From positions 2,232,001 through 2,296,000 of the forward strand of contig JAZARR010000172.1 of NCBI GenBank assembly GCA_037389465.1: a DNA stretch of 64,000 bases. The letters run 5' to 3'. Both the position numbers and the translations under genes were made by a program. The number at the start of each line of letters is the position of its first letter. Position 1 is the stretch's first letter. Under the pieces are notes generated by a model. That model did not search any database and was not told the DNA's origin. It saw only the letters and a program-made list of their open reading frames with translations. Shown here piece by piece: positions 35,632 to 48,503 of this stretch. This DNA is from Baylisascaris procyonis. Lineage: Eukaryota; Nematoda; Chromadorea; Rhabditida; Ascarididae.

Positions 35632-38600
35632 TCAAATTGTATGCGGGCATGCGGCAAGAATCGCCGAAAAGACTGTCGGTTCAAGTACAACAGTTGGATC
35701 GAGAAATGAAAGTAGTTGTTGATAGCCAAATGCTTGTTGGGTACACTTCATGCATCCTGATAAATGAACTCCCCCATCAACTGCAATAGATGAACAATAA
35801 TTATTTTTGCAGAAATAAAAAAAAATGATCGGAAAAATTAGTTTTACACGTATATACGTAAACTGTTAAACGATAAAAATGTTTGATTCATTGTTGTAAA
35901 AACTTTACTAAAAACGATAGATGAATTTTAGATTTTTTGAATTTTTCTATTTTTCAATGAAACCTTCTAACAGGAAAATTTTCAAAGTCAAAAAATTAAT
36001 AATTAAAGTAAAACTACGAGAAAAATCTATTCAGGTTATTATACTTCGCATACCGCCATCAACTTATCAAACATTCTTAGCCGAGCTGTGTAAATTTCTT
36101 GAAGTAAATAATTAGAGTTAAGCTTCGAGAAAAAAATTTTCAACTGATCATGTCTCAAGCATCATCATAAATTTATCAATCGTTCTTTGTTGAGATATGC
36201 AAATTCCTTCATCTAAAAAAAACTTCAAACGCTGAATTTAGAAGCTTTCGAAAGAAATAAGCGCAATCGTTAGAGCGCTAAAGTATTGGTTGGTAGTGCT
36301 ATGCACGAATACGTAAATGTATATTTAATATTCGCATAACGTTGCCCCTCATCGTATAGCGTTCTCGTGTTGCTTCAACTGAGAGCGTCGATAGTTTTTT
36401 GGTGCCTTTTTTTTATGGGTGCTTTGTTCTGCATTCCGTTGCGGCAAAAAAATTCCCCCTTAGCTCTCAACAATAGCACACTATGCGAGATAATCAACTG
36501 TATAGCATATACATATACCGTATATAAATGAATGTATATTAGAGTCTTTTTGTGCATATACATTATATATGCGCAGATGTACAACTAAGATATGTAAATA
36601 TTTCAGGTGCTTCAAATTTCAGTTACTTCTCAAATATTCATTTTAAATCAGTATATACTGCAATGTGGGGAAATAAGAATGAAAGAGATGCTGCAGGGTG
36701 GGAAGATAGAGGAGGATAACGGGTGGTATTTCTTTGGTGAAACTTAACTTAGCGCAAAAGCTTATGAATCGATCAAGCGTGTTTTCATACGTTTCAAAGC
36801 AATCTCAACTCGGCAGAACGATATCGAGTAATAAATCTTCTGATAAGATTTTTCGAAATTTTCTGAAATAATAAAATTCTTATAAAGAATTTTTATTAGT
36901 CTTTTTCGAAAGGAGAGGGGTTGGGGGGAGCGACGTTCCAATTATATAAAGATGCTGGTTTTCTAAATCCAATAAAATTAAAATGAATAATTTTGCACGA
37001 ATTTTACATGAGAAAATTTTTTACAAATAATAAATATTGCTAGCAATAAATGACTAACAAACCTACCGACGGGATTGCACGTAACATCCGATTCATTAAC
37101 TGCGTCTAATCGTTTCTGCTTCTTTTGTCGTCGTCGTAATTTTATCTAACAATATTTTTTTTTCTTTAATTCGACGGATGAAATTAAGATGGCCTTGAAT
37201 AATGAATAGATCATCATCTCACATGAAAGATTGCGTGGTGATTTTTTTTTTTTTGTAAAGCAATAATTTTGCTTCTTTATGAAAAAAAATTTTTTGCCGA
37301 AACTTTCATGCTGAAAAATTTCCTCGGATTTCTATACTAATATAGTGCTATATAGTGGCACAATAATTGAGCCACAGAGATATTTAATTAATTTTAATTA
37401 ATTTTAATTAAAGCCACAGATAACAATTAATTAAACGATCGGATAATTCAGTAATCCGACCGTTTACAAAAAATATGCCGCATAAAGCTCTTTTTTATAA
37501 CTTCAACATCGCTACAAATCTCCAATGATACACTTCATTAACGCAAATTTTTAAAAAATAATTTGAAAAATTCCTATGATAAGAAAAAAAAAGCAGAAAA
37601 ACTTTGCGATAAGAGGAGAAAGCGTTCTGATTTAGTTTTCAGCTTTTCGAAATTTATGCAAATTTACACTATTACAAAGTCAAATATATGAAAAGAATTC
37701 CTAATTTCTCAGAAAAACGGAGTAAATTTTAATGGTTAACACCTTTTTTCATTGGTCATTTAACAAGGACGCTGCAATAGCAACGACGATATTCAAAGCG
37801 TATATAAGCAAATCGCAATATCGAATTTACCATGAATCATTAGTATTGATTCTATAAAGAAAAAGTACCACAAGAATATTTCAATTTTTACTAGATGAAT
37901 AAGCATATTTTCTGTATTATTCCTTTACCCTCTCCTATACTCATTCACTTCATCAACTTAAGTCCTACAATAATAAATTCAATATAGAATTATTAAAATA
38001 TTCGATATTAAGATGCAATATTAATGCATTTCAATTTACATTTAGTTACAAAAAATATATATATATATATACCTGATCAGCCATAAGTTTTTGTCGCTCC
38101 TGTACAACTTGGCATTTAGCGCATAAACAATCACGGAATGGACAACAACGTTTGTGTCCTTTTAAACGTGCCTGCACCGAGTGTTGGGCACATCGTTGAC
38201 AATTCGGTCGTCTTTCTGCAATGATGAGACGAAACTTCTATTCTCTTCGGAAACTCCACATATCCACAAAAAGCAATTGGACTACACAGCAAATGGACAT
38301 AATTAAGTACCTTTTCCTTTGACCGGGTGTGGTGACATTGGTGGTTCGGAAGAAGCCGATGTAGCCTCGATACTATTCTCAGTTGCAGTCGAGTGTGGAG
38401 AGGAAGCTTCTTCGATTTGCATAAGTCGTGAATTCAACTCACGTCGTCGGTCGACCATCTGTAAGAATAAAACAAATTCTATTTTACAGTTAATGTTGAA
38501 TGCCATCGATAGCATTTCATGCCTTCAGATTTAACACATATATGTGTATGTGTATTTGTCTATCTGCCTATCTGTCTGTCTCTCAGGTATTCCAGTTCAA

Positions 38601-40510
38601 AAGGTGCTGATGCTAGCGTTGCTAAATTTACTGAATGTGATGTACACGATTTTCTTTATCACATTTCACATTAATGTCTCAACTTTCACAAGAGTTATAG
38701 TCACTTAGATGTAAAAGGATCAAACAATTGCACGTATTTCATACCAGTTCCATTTTCATGGTTAGGTCGTGGAAAAACGAATCTTTAGGTCGTGGAAAAA
38801 CGAATCTTTTAGAGATTTGTATGGGGCAGACAGGATTAGTTCATATATGACGCCACTATTCTGCATCTTTTATTTTTTCGTTGATAAATTATGAAAGCGG
38901 TTGGTCAGAGTAGCATACTGCAAAAAGCAGCATATCGTGTCGAATCTTTGCCACGTTTCTTCACATGTTTCATATCACCTCTTATATGCTCTTCAAATTT
39001 GCATTTGCAAAGAAAACAGTGACACTATCATGTGCATGAGTTTATGCTTTGCTGTGCGTGGGTGTAGGTCAATTTGGAAACCACTAAAGCTAGATGTGAG
39101 GAACGGGGTGACTCCAATCTCCATACAAGATGATATCAACTTGTAAAACTATTTGACAACAAATTCGAAAGGTGTTGTAGGTACCTGAATAGCCCAAAAA
39201 TTTAGATACATTTCGCAGCTGGTCGAATCACATTTTAGACCGCTAACGCCACGAAACGTGGGATATAAATCCATCATAAAAAGTTTGTAGAAACATTAAA
39301 TAGGCTAATATGCAAATAGCTTTATTTTATTTTTTTAACGACTTACTTTTTTCAAATAACTTTGGAATAAACTGCCAAGCTGATTTGAAAAGTCAAAGAC
39401 TCACATTCTACTAAATTTCGTGGCACATATTCCGTATGCTTTCAAATGTCCTCTACTCGTATATGCAAATTTTTAACGCAATTTTTTCGCTGACCTATTT
39501 GCTGCCTTAATAATAACTTCAGACTATGAACTGTCGCTAAAAGAAAAAAATTGTTTTTCATAGTGATAAGTGGAAAAAATTTCCACAGGCGAGATCTGAA
39601 CCCTTCAACTTTCGAATGGATGCTCCAAATCTGCTTGAAAATATTTGGATCTGTCTGTAGACAAAGTTTTCACTTGCTATCGAACAGGTATTATTGTTTA
39701 AGTTAGAGCTAGACAATATTTTTCTTCATTATGTTCTTCATTACAGATTTTCAAAAATTCAAAAATATTTTTACCATCAAAAATTCAAAAAAATTTCCCA
39801 CACAATCCGTTCAGTTTTCAAGAAGAGATTCCCCCTTCCTCCCCGCACCCCCCTTGTCTCATGATTGTGAAAAAATAAGCAAAGAAACGAACTAATGCGT
39901 ATTTCTGTGTAATGTGAGTTTGAAATAAACAATTTGTTCATAAAAGAAATTTTATTTGAAACATTATATGTTTGTGTAGAATTTTTAAAAATTTTTTACC
40001 ATTGATTTTTATATGGTTAAAAATCTTTTTTTTCTGCGGCAAACATTCTTTTCGATTTATTAATGCAATAATTATTATCTATGAAATTTATTTCGGCATG
40101 GTAATATTACCTAAATTTTCGGTATAGAAGGTAAAGAGAGATTTTTCACTAAATCATCAGTAACAATAATGACACAAACAGGACGCATTGATGAAAATTT
40201 CTCTAAACATCCTCTCCGTCTTAAAAATGTCTGAATGTCTGATGTCTGAAATATCTGAATGTAATTTTGTTTGTCTGAAAAAGAAAAAAAAAGTTGATAG
40301 ATTGAGTAACAAAGAAATTTTTTTTTTTTTAATTGCGATATTTGAAGCACAAACGCTATTTGCCTGGCAATCAGTACAGACGCAGAATCTATAAACACAA
40401 TCCGCTTTATGATTTTTTCGTTTCACCTCGAGACCATGATTGAGACATCGTTGACAATAATAGACCCTTTTTTCACCGAATAATTCTGGTAGAATTTCCT
40501 CAATATTCAT
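35632..40510 (-). CDS. mab-3: MAB-3-like transcription factor with two DM domains
   Basis: Five exons on the minus strand, phases consistent: 40510-40364, 38458-38311, 38215-38073, 37145-37067, 35780-35632; 221 residues. DM domain 1 (residues about 18-60) has YYCQRCLNHG, KNHKADC and RFCVCTDC, then QMVDRRREL across the first junction. DM domain 2 (about 100-145) has CQRCAQHS, GHKRCCPFRDC and LCAKCQVVQ, followed by a basic run IKLRRRRQKKQKR. All zinc-binding Cys/His are present. Tandem DM domains are the hallmark of MAB-3, a sex-determination effector related to Doublesex that in Caenorhabditis elegans acts in male neurons and tail and represses yolk genes in male intestine. The first intron appears to start with GC (CAG|gcaaat). 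The ATG directly follows an ATTTCAG acceptor. The C-terminal tail is short compared with C. elegans. Confidence 0.88.
38762..38807. repeat. Tandem 23-nt duplication
   Basis: Two perfect adjacent copies of a 23-nt unit containing AGGTCGTGGAAAAACGAATC, in the first intron of mab-3. Confidence 0.9.
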
Positions 40511-41079
40511 CTGAAATACATTAATTATCTCCCACATTATCACATAAATAAACAATATAGATGCTTTTTTAATACGCAAAATTTTTCTGAACAATTTAAT
40601 GAAAGAATTAAAAATTACAACAAATGTCAAGAGGATATGTCGAATTCTAAAAAAAAAATTTTTTTTTAATTTTTATGAACTAGTTAATATTTGAAGAGAA
40701 GCAAAGGAATTGAAAGAGGTGAAAAGATTAAAAATTTGCATATCTTAATTCAACTGTTATGAAGCTTCTCATAACTTTATAAACTTCTTTTCTTTTGTTC
40801 ATTACAATATTCAAGGAACTTCGCTAGATCAATCAAGTAAAGTGGACCAATTTCTTTTGGTGATACTTCGGCAATCATTGTACTATTTATAAAAACTATT
40901 GAAATAAATATTAGTGAAAAATCTATAATCAAATATTTGTATAATTAGATTAAAAAATTATTAAATATTCATTCAATCATTATAAAGTAAAATAAGTCGA
41001 CACAACTACGGTATGTGTGTTGATTGCTAGAATAGCTAGCGCGCAACATTGCTATATATGCTTCACAAAGGGGTAACGA

Positions 41080-41140
41080 CAACGATATCGGCGACGATAA
41101 GTGGGTAACGCCTCCTATCGTTTCGTTTGGCTATCCGGCA
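41080..41140. promoter_or_regulatory. Cluster of GATA cores upstream of mab-3
   Basis: Within 60 nt there are AACGATATC, ACGATAAG, CCTATCG and GCTATCC: four GATA cores on both strands in a GC-richer island about 0.6 kb upstream of the mab-3 start codon. Binding is inferred from motif density only. Confidence 0.35.
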
Positions 41141-41701
41141 ACGCCCATTAACATCGAGATCGCATCCTTCTATTGGAAACGTAAATGAAACGCCATTGCA
41201 CGTTTAAAGGTAATTTAGCCTATGCTTTAATGACCACATCTTGCAAATTGTGATCACTAAATCCAAATACGCTATCGATTCGATCACCTCTATAGTGAGA
41301 GTTTTTTTTTTTTCTATCGTCATAAGATTCGACGATTCGATCTACATTCAAATACAAATATTTTTTGTAATAACTACTAGTAAATTAGAAGTAGTCAATT
41401 AAATTTACTGTGATCAATCGATATTTTCAATAATCATCCAAATAAATCGAAGCAATTTGATCAAATCTGCAGATATGTTACGATAAAAGCAGCCGCACTG
41501 ATATTTTCTTTGAATCTTTGCATTATTGATGGTTGAAAGAACAACGCTTTCAATTTTTTTTTTTTGCGATTTCATGATCCATACTGTATTTTGCTTACTT
41601 AGTAATATAATTACTGTTATACCATAATATTATTAGTACTGTACAGTGTTATACTTCATTTTATTGTCTTAATGTGTCATGTTAAATATGCGTACTAACT
41701 A

Positions 41702-41704
<3 letters not shown>

Positions 41705-41740
<36 letters not shown>
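41705..41740. repeat. (TA)n microsatellite
   Basis: Short pure TA tract. Confidence 0.93.
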
Positions 41741-41742
<2 letters not shown>

Positions 41743-43021
41743 ATATATTTTCAATTTGACCTATACTGATATATTTTCACATTGGGCATTTCTGTGCGAA
41801 AAAAAAAAACTGTTGCGGATAATAAAATGTTATTTTGCAAATATAAATAAGTGCACCAATAAGATAAGAATATCATCAAAGATATCACAACAATAAACCA
41901 TAAAAAATTCTATTCATTTAAGAAGAAATCGATAGATGCTTCATATATTGGTTTCTCATCGAATAGATAAAATAAGTGTATTTTATGCGTTTGAAAAATA
42001 AATATCGCATGCCTCATTAATATTTTTTTTTCATTTTTCGTTTTCTTTCGATGGGTAAATTCTTCGTTTCGAGAAAACCCATTAAAAAGGACATCATTTA
42101 TATTATAGCTATTTGGATTTTAGAAAATTTCCACATAAATTTCAAATTTTCGCATTTTTTATTAACGAAATGATGCATTTAAAGCGATCTGATTGATACG
42201 AAAGATTACTTTGAAAGGTCTGAGGGTAACTTAAGCTAATGAGTCATTCTTTCTATTATCAATAAAAGCAATGCGTATTTCGAAGATTGAGTTGTTTTTT
42301 TTTTTTGAGAAGATTGGTACTTACTTTATTGATTAGCATAGAAAAACTCATATGTAAGCATCATTCAATGGCTAAATCTACCGTATGCAATGAAATCCAT
42401 TAAATACTCTATGGAGAGTGCAAACAAAAGATTCAAAAAAAATTTAAAATGCAATCGCTTAAGAATTCGAATTTTAGCAGTTCGAAAAAAAAATGAAAAA
42501 AAATTTTTTATATGATCGAAATAATTTTTAGCCAAATGTATTTCAATTATCGTAATGATGTGAAAAATGTTTTTTAAGAGTGAGAGCTTTAGAGATTTTT
42601 TTTTTCTTCTTAAGAAAATGGACTCTAATTATGAATTATCGTAATAAAATATTAGCTAATCTCAATGCAAACACTCCAATCTAAACAATTTTAACAAAGA
42701 TTACAAGGCTTGCGAAAATAATGCATAGTAGTTTTATCAATCGTAAATGTAAGAAAAAACAATTTTCGATCTACCCTTCCCCCCCTTTCGATAGCAACAC
42801 TCTTGGTTGGGAACTCTTGGATTTTTTCTCCTTCGACTTTTTATCGGGGTTCTTTCTCCTCCCCACCGTTGAGAACTTCCGAACCAAGACTATTCCAATA
42901 TGGTGGAGGATTTCCGTTGCCTAACGAGATCCCGTCAAGGAATAATTTCTTGAATTTTTTCTCTCAAGCTTTATCCCACCCCCGGTTTCCCCCTTTCTCC
43001 CAAACAGGAAAGCGCTTTCCC

Positions 43022-43070
43022 ACCCCCCCCCCCCCCCACACACACACACACACATACACATACACATATT
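43022..43070. repeat. Poly-C run followed by (CA)n
   Basis: About 16 C followed by CA units with a few TACACA variants; unusual composition for this AT-rich region. Confidence 0.93.
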
Positions 43071-45876
43071 TGACACCGAACCGCAATGATGCGAACAAAA
43101 TCTATGTTCAGTAACATTCTTTCAGCGTTGTCATGAGCAAGCGAAGGAGAGAGTAGGGATGGGGGGGATGGGAGGATGATAAGGTATTGAAACAATTGAG
43201 ACGAGGCGAAAGAGAAGAGAATAGGGAAAACAAGCGATGAGAGAGTTCCTATATAAACAGAAAAATTTATATCTTAATTACTAAATGAAGCACAAATTGA
43301 ACTTAGTCTTTTTTTTTGTTTATTTTTGATTATATATATATTTTTAAAACATTAATAAAAATTAATAGTTAAACTGATTAGTCGATTGATTTGCATTTAA
43401 TAACATTATTAGACATCCATAAATAATTGAATAACAAATTATCTATTAATGTTGGATAAAAAAATTTAAAAAACTCTAAATGAAACTTTTCAACTATGAA
43501 ATAAAATGAGCAATAAAATTTTATTTTAATCATTCTACTTGCTCAATATTGAATGCTTTTCATCTCGAAGAGATAAAATGATGCATATCGATTTAAAATT
43601 AAATCATTAAAAATTAAACGACAACAAAAAAAAATCGATATTAAAATTATGAAAGTTTATGCAAATTTCCTCAAGTTAATATTTTCATTAGCTATTTGTG
43701 CTCAATAATTTGAAATTTTCGAATTTTAGAATGCAATAAATTCTAGATTACAAAGAAAAATATCTTCCTATCGATTTATAATTTAAAAAAAAATTTGCAC
43801 TGAAAAAATTTCGTACTATAAAATTCCACTATGAATAAATTTATTAAGTACGCGCAATAATAATTAATCTTTTTAAAATATATTTTAAAAAATTCTTTCA
43901 ACCATTAAAATAAGATCTTTTTATTAATCGCACTAAAATATTGAAGTAATATTTCGAATAGAAAGCAAAAGTTGATCAAAAATTGGCCCTAAAAATTGCG
44001 CATTCTAATTTCTAGCAAACTCTGCTTTTATTTATTTAATTAGTCTCATTTATTTAATTAATTTAATTCATTTAATAAATTGCGGAAAAAATTTGCATTA
44101 AACGTCGCAAAATAAATTTCGAATTAGTCTTTCAGGCTATAAGCATATGAAAATATTTTCGATATAAATTTTCAAACACTGATAAGATAACAAAAAAAAA
44201 TTTCTACTTATTCATCACTCTTTCTAATTTCATATCACCTAACGATTTCTCACTAAACATTCACTCAGTTACCGTATACTCGACACGACTAACGAGTCAA
44301 TAAACTGCTAAGCTTGTGCGGAAGCGAAGCAACGAACAACCCAAATCAACCACAATAAGCTAAAAAGCGATCGATAAAAGAAAAGAAATGCGAAAAGAAT
44401 ATGATGCACATTTTATTTTTAAATAGAAACGAGTGTGAAAAAAAAAGAAAAAGTACAACGTTACAAATTTTTAGTTTATATTGGGTGGTCTATGTAAAAA
44501 TTATAAATCAAAAGTAAATGCTTTATTTAGGTTAGCTGGATTGAAATCAATACAACAGTATAGAGAGATAGGCACGAATAAAAATACAACCGCTTGAATC
44601 GTTGCATAAAATTAAATGAATTGTGTGTGCGTGTGTGTGTGTGTATTTAGAAGGGAAAGCGGCAAATGACTTCGAAGAGTGAATGGATCGTTTCGAAAGT
44701 CATAAATAAATATGTCAAAAACCCCCTCGAAACAATCCGACCACACACGGTGCATTTTTTGCATCGAACGGTTAATTTGCATTGCGCCGCGTTTTCGATG
44801 CCATATGTCCCTGAGAACGCATGCAGCGAAAAAAAAAACAAAACAACAACGAGCACCCCCGCCAATAGCATACCAACATCCTCTCTTCAAATACTAGCTT
44901 TATTCACTAATAAAAATTACAAAAATATTCAATACAGTAGAAAATATGCAATAAATTTTTGTATACATCGATTACAATGCAAAAACCAATACAAGAAACG
45001 GAACAGAGAGGATATCAAACAGCTTATATGGATGTATGATGCTCTCTCTCTAAACAGTAGATGAATGCTCAGCTCAATTTTGGCGGAGGGGGAGAAGGAT
45101 AACGTTTATTGAACATATAAGCGAATCGCAAATAGAACATGGATATGATGATGTAGTCACAGAGTCAGAAGGCTTGTGGAACTATATTTGTTATCAATGA
45201 TTACCTATGGTGTTGTAGATAATGGTTAACAATCTAAGCAATCTGAAAGAAGCTAAATTTAATCAATGAATGAATAAATTAACGATGAAAGCTTGAAGGG
45301 ATTGTTCGTTTTTAGGGCAGCGGAGGGCTGGCAGAAGTGTATGTGGGAGGGGGAGAAAGTGAGGAATTGAGGAAGGACTGGACAAGGATCAATTAGTACC
45401 ATTCAAGGGCAACTGATGGTCTCAACAAATTCATCCCCAAGGCACTTTAATGAAATTGGTTAAGGGAAAAGAAAACTTTTCCAAACTGCATTTGCTGTAG
45501 AAGAAAAGCAAAATAACGAAGCGAAGGAATATGAAAATGCAAATAACCGTCAAAACGCTTTTGTATATAGCCACAAGTTTCCAAAGCCTGCAATAGGGGG
45601 GGGGGAATAGGAGGATGGGGGCGAAAGTGGAGGGCTAAGGGAATGGGATAGGGTGGGGGGAGACATAGTGAGCAGGAGAAGCAAAAACGAAAGAATGAAG
45701 CAAGATAGGGTTGCAGTTCATTAGCACCTAAACGATCGCATCATTGAGGCACTCAATAGTCATTTCTATTTTAGCAAATTAGCACAGAAAGAAACCTATC
45801 ATTTGACGGTGATTTATAGACGTATTGCTTTAGGAAACAATTTATTTGAGTATACGATCAAATTGAACGCTAAAAA

Positions 45877-46020
45877 ATGGCAATTGTAGGCAAGGATTGC
45901 GATCATTTGCTCAAGGCCATCGTCCACCACACATCTTCGATATCATTGTTTGCTTTTATGATGTATAACCACTGTTATGGTGTTGCGATTTTCTCGTTGT
46001 TGGCCGATTCGAATCTATAA
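45877..46020 (+). CDS. Possible 47-codon open frame (weak)
   Basis: ATG to TAA without introns, reading MAIVGKDCDHLLKAIVHH and ending AIFSLLADSNL. GC is higher than in the flanks and codon choice looks protein-like, but there is no splice evidence, no recognisable domain, and the minus strand is also partly open. It may equally be part of a regulatory island. Confidence 0.18.
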   Translation: MAIVGKDCDHLLKAIVHHTSSISLFAFMMYNHCYGVAIFSLLADSNL

Positions 46021-46087
46021 AACGAAAAGGTAAATGCAGGGAATTGTGGTGACGATTCCAAAAATGGTTATCAAAGCTTATCAACTC

Positions 46088-46088
<1 letters not shown>

Positions 46089-46171
<83 letters not shown>
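46089..46171. repeat. (TA)n microsatellite
   Basis: About 83 nt of pure TA. Confidence 0.95.
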
Positions 46172-46176
<5 letters not shown>

Positions 46177-46466
46177 TTTATTCAAGTGGCAAATATCTGA
46201 GAAAGAGTTGCCGAGGCATAATCTCTAAAAATACTCAACTTTTAACGTGAAATTTTGTAATATAAAAAAACATCCTGAACAATCGATCGTTTATTTCATG
46301 CACAAATTTTAAAAAATTCTTGAGCATAAGTATGAATGTTGATGTGTGCTTTTGATGACCAATAAAAGTCTTCCTCGCAGACGGGAATGAACTAGCGAGC
46401 ACTAGATTGCCACATTATTTGCGTAGTTGGATTGATGGGGCCAACAGAAGTGGGGGTGGTTAAAAA

Positions 46467-46540
46467 CGAGTGCGATAGTTCAGTAGTATAACAATTACTC
46501 GGTTACCGAGAGATTGCGGGTTAATTTCCATCTGCGAAGA
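46467..46540 (+). pseudogene. tRNA-like sequence
   Basis: Reads like a decayed tRNA: an A box in GATAGTTCAGTAGTATAACA, an anticodon-arm-like ACTCGGTTACCGAGAG, and a B box in GGGTTAATTTCC, at normal tRNA spacing. Acceptor-stem pairing is poor, so a pseudogene or SINE head is more likely than a working tRNA. Confidence 0.45.
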
Positions 46541-47164
46541 AAGGCTTTCATTGTTCATCAAAAAAAAAAAGGAAAAAAAAACCGTTGTTCTCTCAGTGTC
46601 AGCCGAATTACGCATAGGTTCAATACAAGTGCGCTATTATTGTAACAAGTATTAATTTATTTCTTCCTTTTTTTCACGTAACTGTGTTCTGTGATCCTTG
46701 CCAAGCTTTCTTTCATCATAAGAACGCATATATTATTGAGTATTTTTTATTCGCTATCTATTCTAAAATGTATTCTAAAATAGCTTAATTGCCTCCGGAG
46801 TTAAACTCCTCTATGAATTCATTTGTTAAATGAATTCGAGTTCGACCAGTTGAAAGATGTATTTCAGTGCTAAATGAGCAATTAGCAACAGGCTGATTAA
46901 ATGCAAATTATTTATGCATATAAATTTCTGCAGTAATGCAATCATGTTTATCTATTGAATGCATTTGATTGAATATTTACTCTTTAAGCGACCATTTGGA
47001 ACAGTACCATTTGATTACCTACACGACTATCAAATGAAAAAAAAACTTTTTTGTAATGTTACGCAAATTTGTAAAATAGCTATTTAATTTTGCAGTCCAT
47101 AAGAGAATCCGGAAAGATAAGGTTAGAACAGCAATATGGAAAGCTACATTTGCTTTTGTAATTT

Positions 47165-47530
47165 TTAAGCAGTAATGATTTATTTATTTATTTACTGCAA
47201 TCAACAGAGCATTCATTACGAATAAATGTCCCTTCCAATCGCTTCCACCTGCTCTAACCCAATGCCTCTTTGATTCCGTTGGCCCCTGTGGTCTTTAGGT
47301 GGGCCTGTCCTTCTTGCAGGTCGGTCGCGTGAACGTTAGGGCTTAGGCTCGTCTCCTGCTCGCCGGATGCTGACGAGCCGATTCACCGTTGTTCCTCCTG
47401 TGACCGTCGGGACTTATTCCGCCGCCGTCCTGCCGATGAGGGTGTTGGGCGGGGTGGCTCGGTTGAGCGGAGCCAACAAGTCTGGTCGGAGCTTATTTGC
47501 AACCGACCGGCAGTAAGTAACGCAGAACGA
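47165..47530 (-). mobile_element. GC-rich retroposon (non-LTR 3' end or SINE)
   Basis: A block of roughly 60% GC in an otherwise AT-rich region, ending on the minus strand in AATGAATGCTCTGTTGATTG followed by an AAATAAATAAAT tail. The same terminus occurs at 18904-18962. No coding frame was found. GCAGTAA occurs at both edges and could be a target-site duplication. It is too long for a plain tRNA SINE and has no obvious Pol III boxes, so a truncated LINE 3' untranslated region fits best. Confidence 0.6.
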
Positions 47531-48503
47531 TGGAGGTGAAAAACATTCTACGTATGAAATATTTGCTGAATATTTCAGGGAATTTTTTTTTACAGATGAT
47601 TTTCAAAGCAATGTATGTGACATAATATGAGCAGAAACTTTAATTACTGCATCACTCGAATATATTCAACATTTTCGTTTAAATTAGGCGTTAAATTTTT
47701 CGAATTTTTTCCTCTTCCGATTTTCTGAATATGCGGCCTGACTGATGAATTTTTTCATGGTTGAGTAAAAAAAAAACTAGAAAACTTAATTGTTTTTTGA
47801 TTTCGAACATAAAAGAAAAAGTGTGGAAAAAATTTTATTAAAAAAAGTGAAAAAAATTCGAGTGATGAAATTTAATCGATTTCAAAAAAAATTTAATCTT
47901 TTTTAATGGACGAATTGAACAATTCGTCCGTTAAAGAAGAATTGAAAATGTTCAGTTTTACAAGAAAGGTATCTTTTTCGTTCATTAAGTGATAACTAGC
48001 CGACAAATGTGCAAAACTTACACTTCTCAAATACTGTTTTCTTCAATATTGTTTTGAAAAATTTTTTCTGCGATTTTCTAACAATGGACAAACTATTAAA
48101 CTGGACTGAATCAAATTTTTATTCTCAGTCGTATATTGAAATTGGTAATTAAATACATAAAATTATAAAGAATTACTGATAGTGATAACTGATAAAGACT
48201 GGAGCAAAACTGATAAAGAACCTAAAGAATTAAATGACTCGCATCGTTCGTCAATAAATTGCAATTGAACGATCTCCTTTCAACGAGGATAATCAAGCGT
48301 CTAAATTACGTTCGTTTATGGCATAATGTTGCCTTGAGATAAGGACAAGCCATAGCCTGTAGAAAGAATGACACAATACGCTATGAGGCATTATCGTTTC
48401 TTTGTATTGGGAAATCTCTGTTGTTCGCTAGTTTATCCCCGAAATACATCTGCATTATTGCGATTGCACCGACCTCTCCCTCTCTCTCCCTTGTTTATTT
48501 TCT

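Larger units (their letters stand above)
40511..48503. other. Intergenic region upstream of mab-3
   Basis: Mostly AT-rich non-coding DNA with a GATA-core cluster at 41.08-41.14 kb, C-run/CA, GT and (TA)n repeats, purine-rich and G-rich patches at 45.1-45.7 kb, a tRNA-like fossil, and a GC-rich retroposon at 47.2-47.5 kb. Two small open frames (44666-45064 and 45877-46020) are not well enough supported to call. Confidence 0.55.

Noticed and set aside
40157..40363. Continuation of the DM1 frame past CTDCQ (AIKKKKISLLL onward)
   Set aside because: It leaves the DM consensus at once and runs into poly-Lys from an A-tract; the domain continues properly in the exon at 38458.
44666..45064. 132-codon unspliced frame on the plus strand
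   Set aside because: Both strands are partly open here, no domain or splice signals support it, and its second half is plain AT-rich sequence.
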